NCBI GenBank assembly: GCA_947179155.2
Contig: OX359264.1
Span: 9,526,501-9,590,500, forward strand
Direction of reading: 5' to 3'
DNA length: 64,000 bases
Source of the DNA: Hedera helix
Lineage: Eukaryota; Streptophyta; Magnoliopsida; Apiales; Araliaceae
Positions 60,831 through 64,000 of the stretch are shown here, in pieces (positions within the stretch are counted from its first letter, which is position 1; every line of letters begins with the position of its first letter). The notes beneath the pieces are model-generated. The model was not told the origin of the DNA. It was given only the letters and a program-made list of their open reading frames with translations, and did no database searches. A program made the translations under genes and the position numbers.

Positions 60831-62036
60831 TCTTCAAACCATACAAATAGGTAACTTTTTAATTGTGTTAATCTTAATCTTTATTTTAAACATTTAACTA
60901 CCAATTGGTCACTCATAGACTCTAAATATATTGGTTTATTATACAAACACAATAATTTTACACTTATTTCAACTTAATTTTCTAAAGAAAACTCGACCCG
61001 AACCGACCCGACCCAGACAACTAAAACAGATTCTAGGCAGTGCGTTTGACCGTTGCGGCGGTGGTTTCCACCGCTGCGGTGATGGTACAAAAATCAAAAA
61101 CCTTAATTTGGGGACTGTTCGACCCTCCTTTACTAAAACTGTCATAACTTCTTTATTTCAAAACATTTTGGGGTAATTCTTGAGTCCATTCTCATCAGAA
61201 TTTCCCCTCTACAACTTCTCTTTAGATTACAAATCCAAATTCCAAATGGAACTTGACTCAAAACTGCTCACAAAGACAAGATGAAAAGTAACATCACAAA
61301 TCCTTGGTTTTATTAGTTCAAACTTGAATAAAATAAAATCTACACTTTCAAATGACACCAACTCAGTGTTATTATCTTCCTAACTTCTAGCTTAATAATA
61401 TTTCATAGTTCAATCACATATTTGAAAACGTTTTGATATGAAATTTAAGATCGAACCATTTAGGGTTTCCAAAACGAACTCCTTTGGTAAAATGATCATA
61501 ACTTGTTCATTTCTTCATATTTTTTAATCGTTCAAGTTGGGTTAACTTCATAAATCATAGACCTATCATTTAAGACTCATAGATCATAAAATTTACTTAT
61601 ACATCTCAAATCAGAAATCATCAACCTAGACATTTAATTAGGATTTTTAAAACTAAGCATGCTTATACAACCATTCCTTCTGTCATCTTCCATACAAAAC
61701 ATGTTAGAACACAAATCTAGCATATTTATTCATCAACCTTCATAAATATTCAAGTTCTAACACCACATAGGTTTTTCTTTTCCACATACATAACTAAATA
61801 AAAAGCTAAGGCTCAAAGAAACTTTTAAACCTTTAATGGAGACATTCTTCTTAAAAATGGTTAGAACTCTTCCTTGATCTTCTTGTATGGACCAAAAATC
61901 ACCCACACTTAGTAACACTCAAAGCGTTTTCTTCTCTAGCCTCTCACAAATGCTCTAGTTTCTCTCTAAAACTTTCTCTCTAAAAAATTTAGTGAATGGA
62001 GCGAATGAACCAACATTTGCACAAGTGTTGGTCATT

Positions 62037-62055
62037 CCTACTTATAGAACTCTAG
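62037..62055 (-). promoter_or_regulatory. LTR TATA box, first
   Basis: The minus strand reads agttctataagtagg, equivalent to the site at 25860 in the solo LTR. Confidence 0.4.
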
Positions 62056-62663
62056 GAACACACCATTAGTCCCTTAATTAGTTAGCATTGGTGAATTAAG
62101 AGCTTAAACTCACTTACTATTGTTTGAATGACAACTTGGAATGACTAGAGTGGTTGGGGAGTTGATAGTAGTGGTTGAGCAACCTTGATTTTATGTGACA
62201 ACCTCTGAAAATCCAATATCTAAGTTTGGCCCAACATAATTCCTTAGCCAATCTCATGTGCGCGAGCCCAATCCTTTTCAACACAAATGCATATCAATAC
62301 ACATGCTAAGCCTATTGAACCATATATTTACTAATATAACATGGATATAACCATTTAGAGTTTTAAAAATGGGTTTCTACCATAAAAATCATATATAACA
62401 CAAAGAGAAGCATAAAACTATGGTTTTTAGGGTATGTTATACCTTTGGCTTTTGATGGCTCTCTTTCTCTCCTTTCCAAAGTATGTAATAGTGCTAGATA
62501 ACATACAAGAACTCCCTCAAGTTGTCGTGCACTACCCCTTAGCTTCACTTGGTATTTTCTTTATCTAAAACCTCAAGAACACTAAGTGTTCTTCTCTTTT
62601 CTCTCTAACTTGCTCTCTCTTTTGCTCTCTTAAATGAACCAACTCTAGCAAACATGGGAGAAG

Positions 62664-62680
62664 CTCTTATTTATAGAAGA
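62664..62680 (-). promoter_or_regulatory. LTR TATA box, second
   Basis: The minus strand reads cttctataaataagagc, followed by a pyrimidine-rich leader (62560-62640). It is a second promoter-like unit in the same LTR. Confidence 0.4.
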
Positions 62681-63458
62681 TAACTAATCATTCTTATGCT
62701 TCATTAATCCACCAACATTAGTTGATTAAAGCTAATTAATTAAGCAAACATGGTTCCTTATTTTAGGGAGATTTGATGGGGCTGTACATTTTGATCCTTG
62801 AACCCCCCTTGAGCCTCCCCTCCCCCCCTAAATGGCCGTTCACTTCTTCTTTTCCATCCAATTTTTCTTATATTTTTCCCTCATATATATATATATATAT
62901 CACACTTGTATTGAATTGGGCCACTAGTTTGGGTATTTGCATAAATTCTTTGGGCTCATTTAATTTCCCTAGTAATTGGACTTGCCAATTTAATTGGTTA
63001 GGCTACCAATTAATCCATTTGGGCTCTCTAATTAGTTACATGACCAAATTACAAGTCCACTAACATTTAAATTAAAATGGGCTTGTTTAATAAATACATA
63101 GACTAGTCCACTATTAATTATATAACTAGTTGGACTATAAATTATTATTATTATTATTTTCACATTAACATTAATTAATAACCATATCAATTAATTTACA
63201 TAATCCAATTAGATTTGCTAGGATTCAAGTTAATTGAATTATTACATGACCTAAAAATCTTATCAATGATTTGATATTAAATACCCTAAGTTGATCCATT
63301 AATTTAATTAATCCATTAAGTGGACCCTCCTTTAATTATACATCACATAAGCAAATAAATTTGACTATCACATAACGATTTAATTTATTCGCACATAAAA
63401 TTTAATTCATCAATAATTAATTTTATTAATATAGGTTAAAATATTCGGGGTCATTACA

Positions 63459-63476
63459 TTCTCTCCCCCTCCCCCT
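63459..63476 (-). other. Polypurine tract of the chromovirus
   Basis: Plus strand ttctctccccctccccct. On the element strand it is a pure purine tract adjacent to the 3' LTR. Confidence 0.8.
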
Positions 63477-63489
63477 ATAAGAATTTCGT

Positions 63490-64000
63490 TCTCGGAATTT
63501 CAACATAAGGTCAATCAAAAAGATGCAGGTAATTCTTCATCATCTTTTCTTTTAGTCCCCACGTAGCTTCCTTAACTGCGTGGTTTCTCCAAAGAACCTT
63601 GACTGAAAATATAACTTTATTTCTTAGTGTCTGCTATTTCCTATCTAGTACCTAGACAAGAATTTCCTCGTACTATAGATCTTTTTCGACTTGAATCAGT
63701 TTATAGGATATCACATGCTTGTAGTCAGGTTTATACGATTGCAACACTCACACATGAAATACGTTGTGAATGTGCTCAAGTTCAGGAAGTAAGACTATCT
63801 CGTACGCCACTTCAACAACTCGTCTCTAAACTTTGAATGGTCCTATAAACCTCGGGCACAGTTTTCCTTTCTTGCCAAACCATATCTTCCATTTTCAAGG
63901 AGATACTTTCAAAAATACAAAACTTTCAACTTCAAAGTCTCGCTTTTAACGATGCAAATCGACATACTTTTTCTGACGATCCTGAGCTACTACCAAACGA
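63490..64000 (-). pseudogene. Chromovirus integrase C-terminus with chromodomain-like end (partial)
   Basis: The minus-strand reading gives VVAQDRQKKYVDLHR, DFEVESFVFLKVSP, GKLCPRFIGPFKV, VAYEIVLLPELEHIHNVFHV and VEKDL, then VLDRK and VKVLWRNHAVKEATWGLKEKM. This is the GPF/Y module followed by a chromodomain-type region. Several in-frame stops show it is decayed. It continues beyond the window. Confidence 0.85.

Larger units (their letters stand above)
58853..63458 (-). repeat. 3' LTR (4.6 kb) of a chromovirus inserted in the copia element
   Basis: It starts tgtgacgccccccaaattcg and ends cggggtcattaca. Polypyrimidine (reverse polypurine tract) follows at once. It contains the palindromic array (60060-60830), a C-rich block (60994-61014), two promoter-like regions with TATA boxes on the minus strand (near 62045 and 62670) and a 70-bp block shared with the copia LTR. 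agttt at 58848-58852 would be the target site; the far end is off the window. Confidence 0.8.

Overview
The window is nuclear DNA of a flowering plant, almost certainly a eudicot. It holds spliced plant genes with GT-AG introns, a plant-type UDP-glycosyltransferase and a plant DUF604 glycosyltransferase. The background is very AT-rich with long (TA)n runs, and nested LTR retrotransposons fill most of the sequence. I see no bacterial, organellar or viral gene block, no rRNA or tRNA gene and no CRISPR array.

Layout. 1-7260 is the 3' two thirds of a plus-strand gene for a p115/Uso1-type Golgi vesicle tether (golgin candidate 6 / MAG4 type). Ten coding exons are resolved, and the 2.5-kb fourth intron carries repeats and a paired G-run and C-run. 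7260-14600 is gene-poor: MITE-like elements, a decayed LINE, tandem duplications and a probable tRNA-derived SINE. 14605-17192 is an apparently intact minus-strand DUF604 gene (Fringe-like glycosyltransferase, three exons, about 523 aa). 17.2-22.1 kb is AT-rich intergenic DNA with two clear foldback elements. 22.1-41 kb is a Ty3/gypsy graveyard. It includes a chromodomain relic, a 5.4-kb solo LTR (flanked by GCAAC) that itself contains a second solo LTR (flanked by ATAAG), a plus-strand gypsy 3' LTR, and a minus-strand chromovirus-like element whose gag is split by another solo LTR (flanked by TCACT).

41.7-42.16 kb is the first part of a UGT87-type UDP-glycosyltransferase gene, cut after about 125 codons by a retrotransposon. 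From 42156 to 56042 there is an Athila-like tandem array LTR-internal-LTR-internal that shares its middle LTR. Both internal copies carry the same in-frame stop in integrase. The second copy is cut by a Ty1/copia element (56043-58852), which is in turn cut by a chromovirus with a 4.6-kb LTR (58853 to the window end). The order of events can therefore be read: UGT gene, then Athila, then copia, then chromovirus.

The most unusual structural signal is in the long chromovirus-type LTRs. Several carry, at a comparable place, an array of about 39-bp AT-only imperfect palindromes. In two LTRs the array is followed directly by a C-rich block that is G-quadruplex-like on the element's sense strand. 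The two host genes (GC6 and DUF604) both relate to the secretory/Golgi system, but they are separate genes and nothing suggests a functional cluster. All domain calls are by eye from family knowledge; no search was run.
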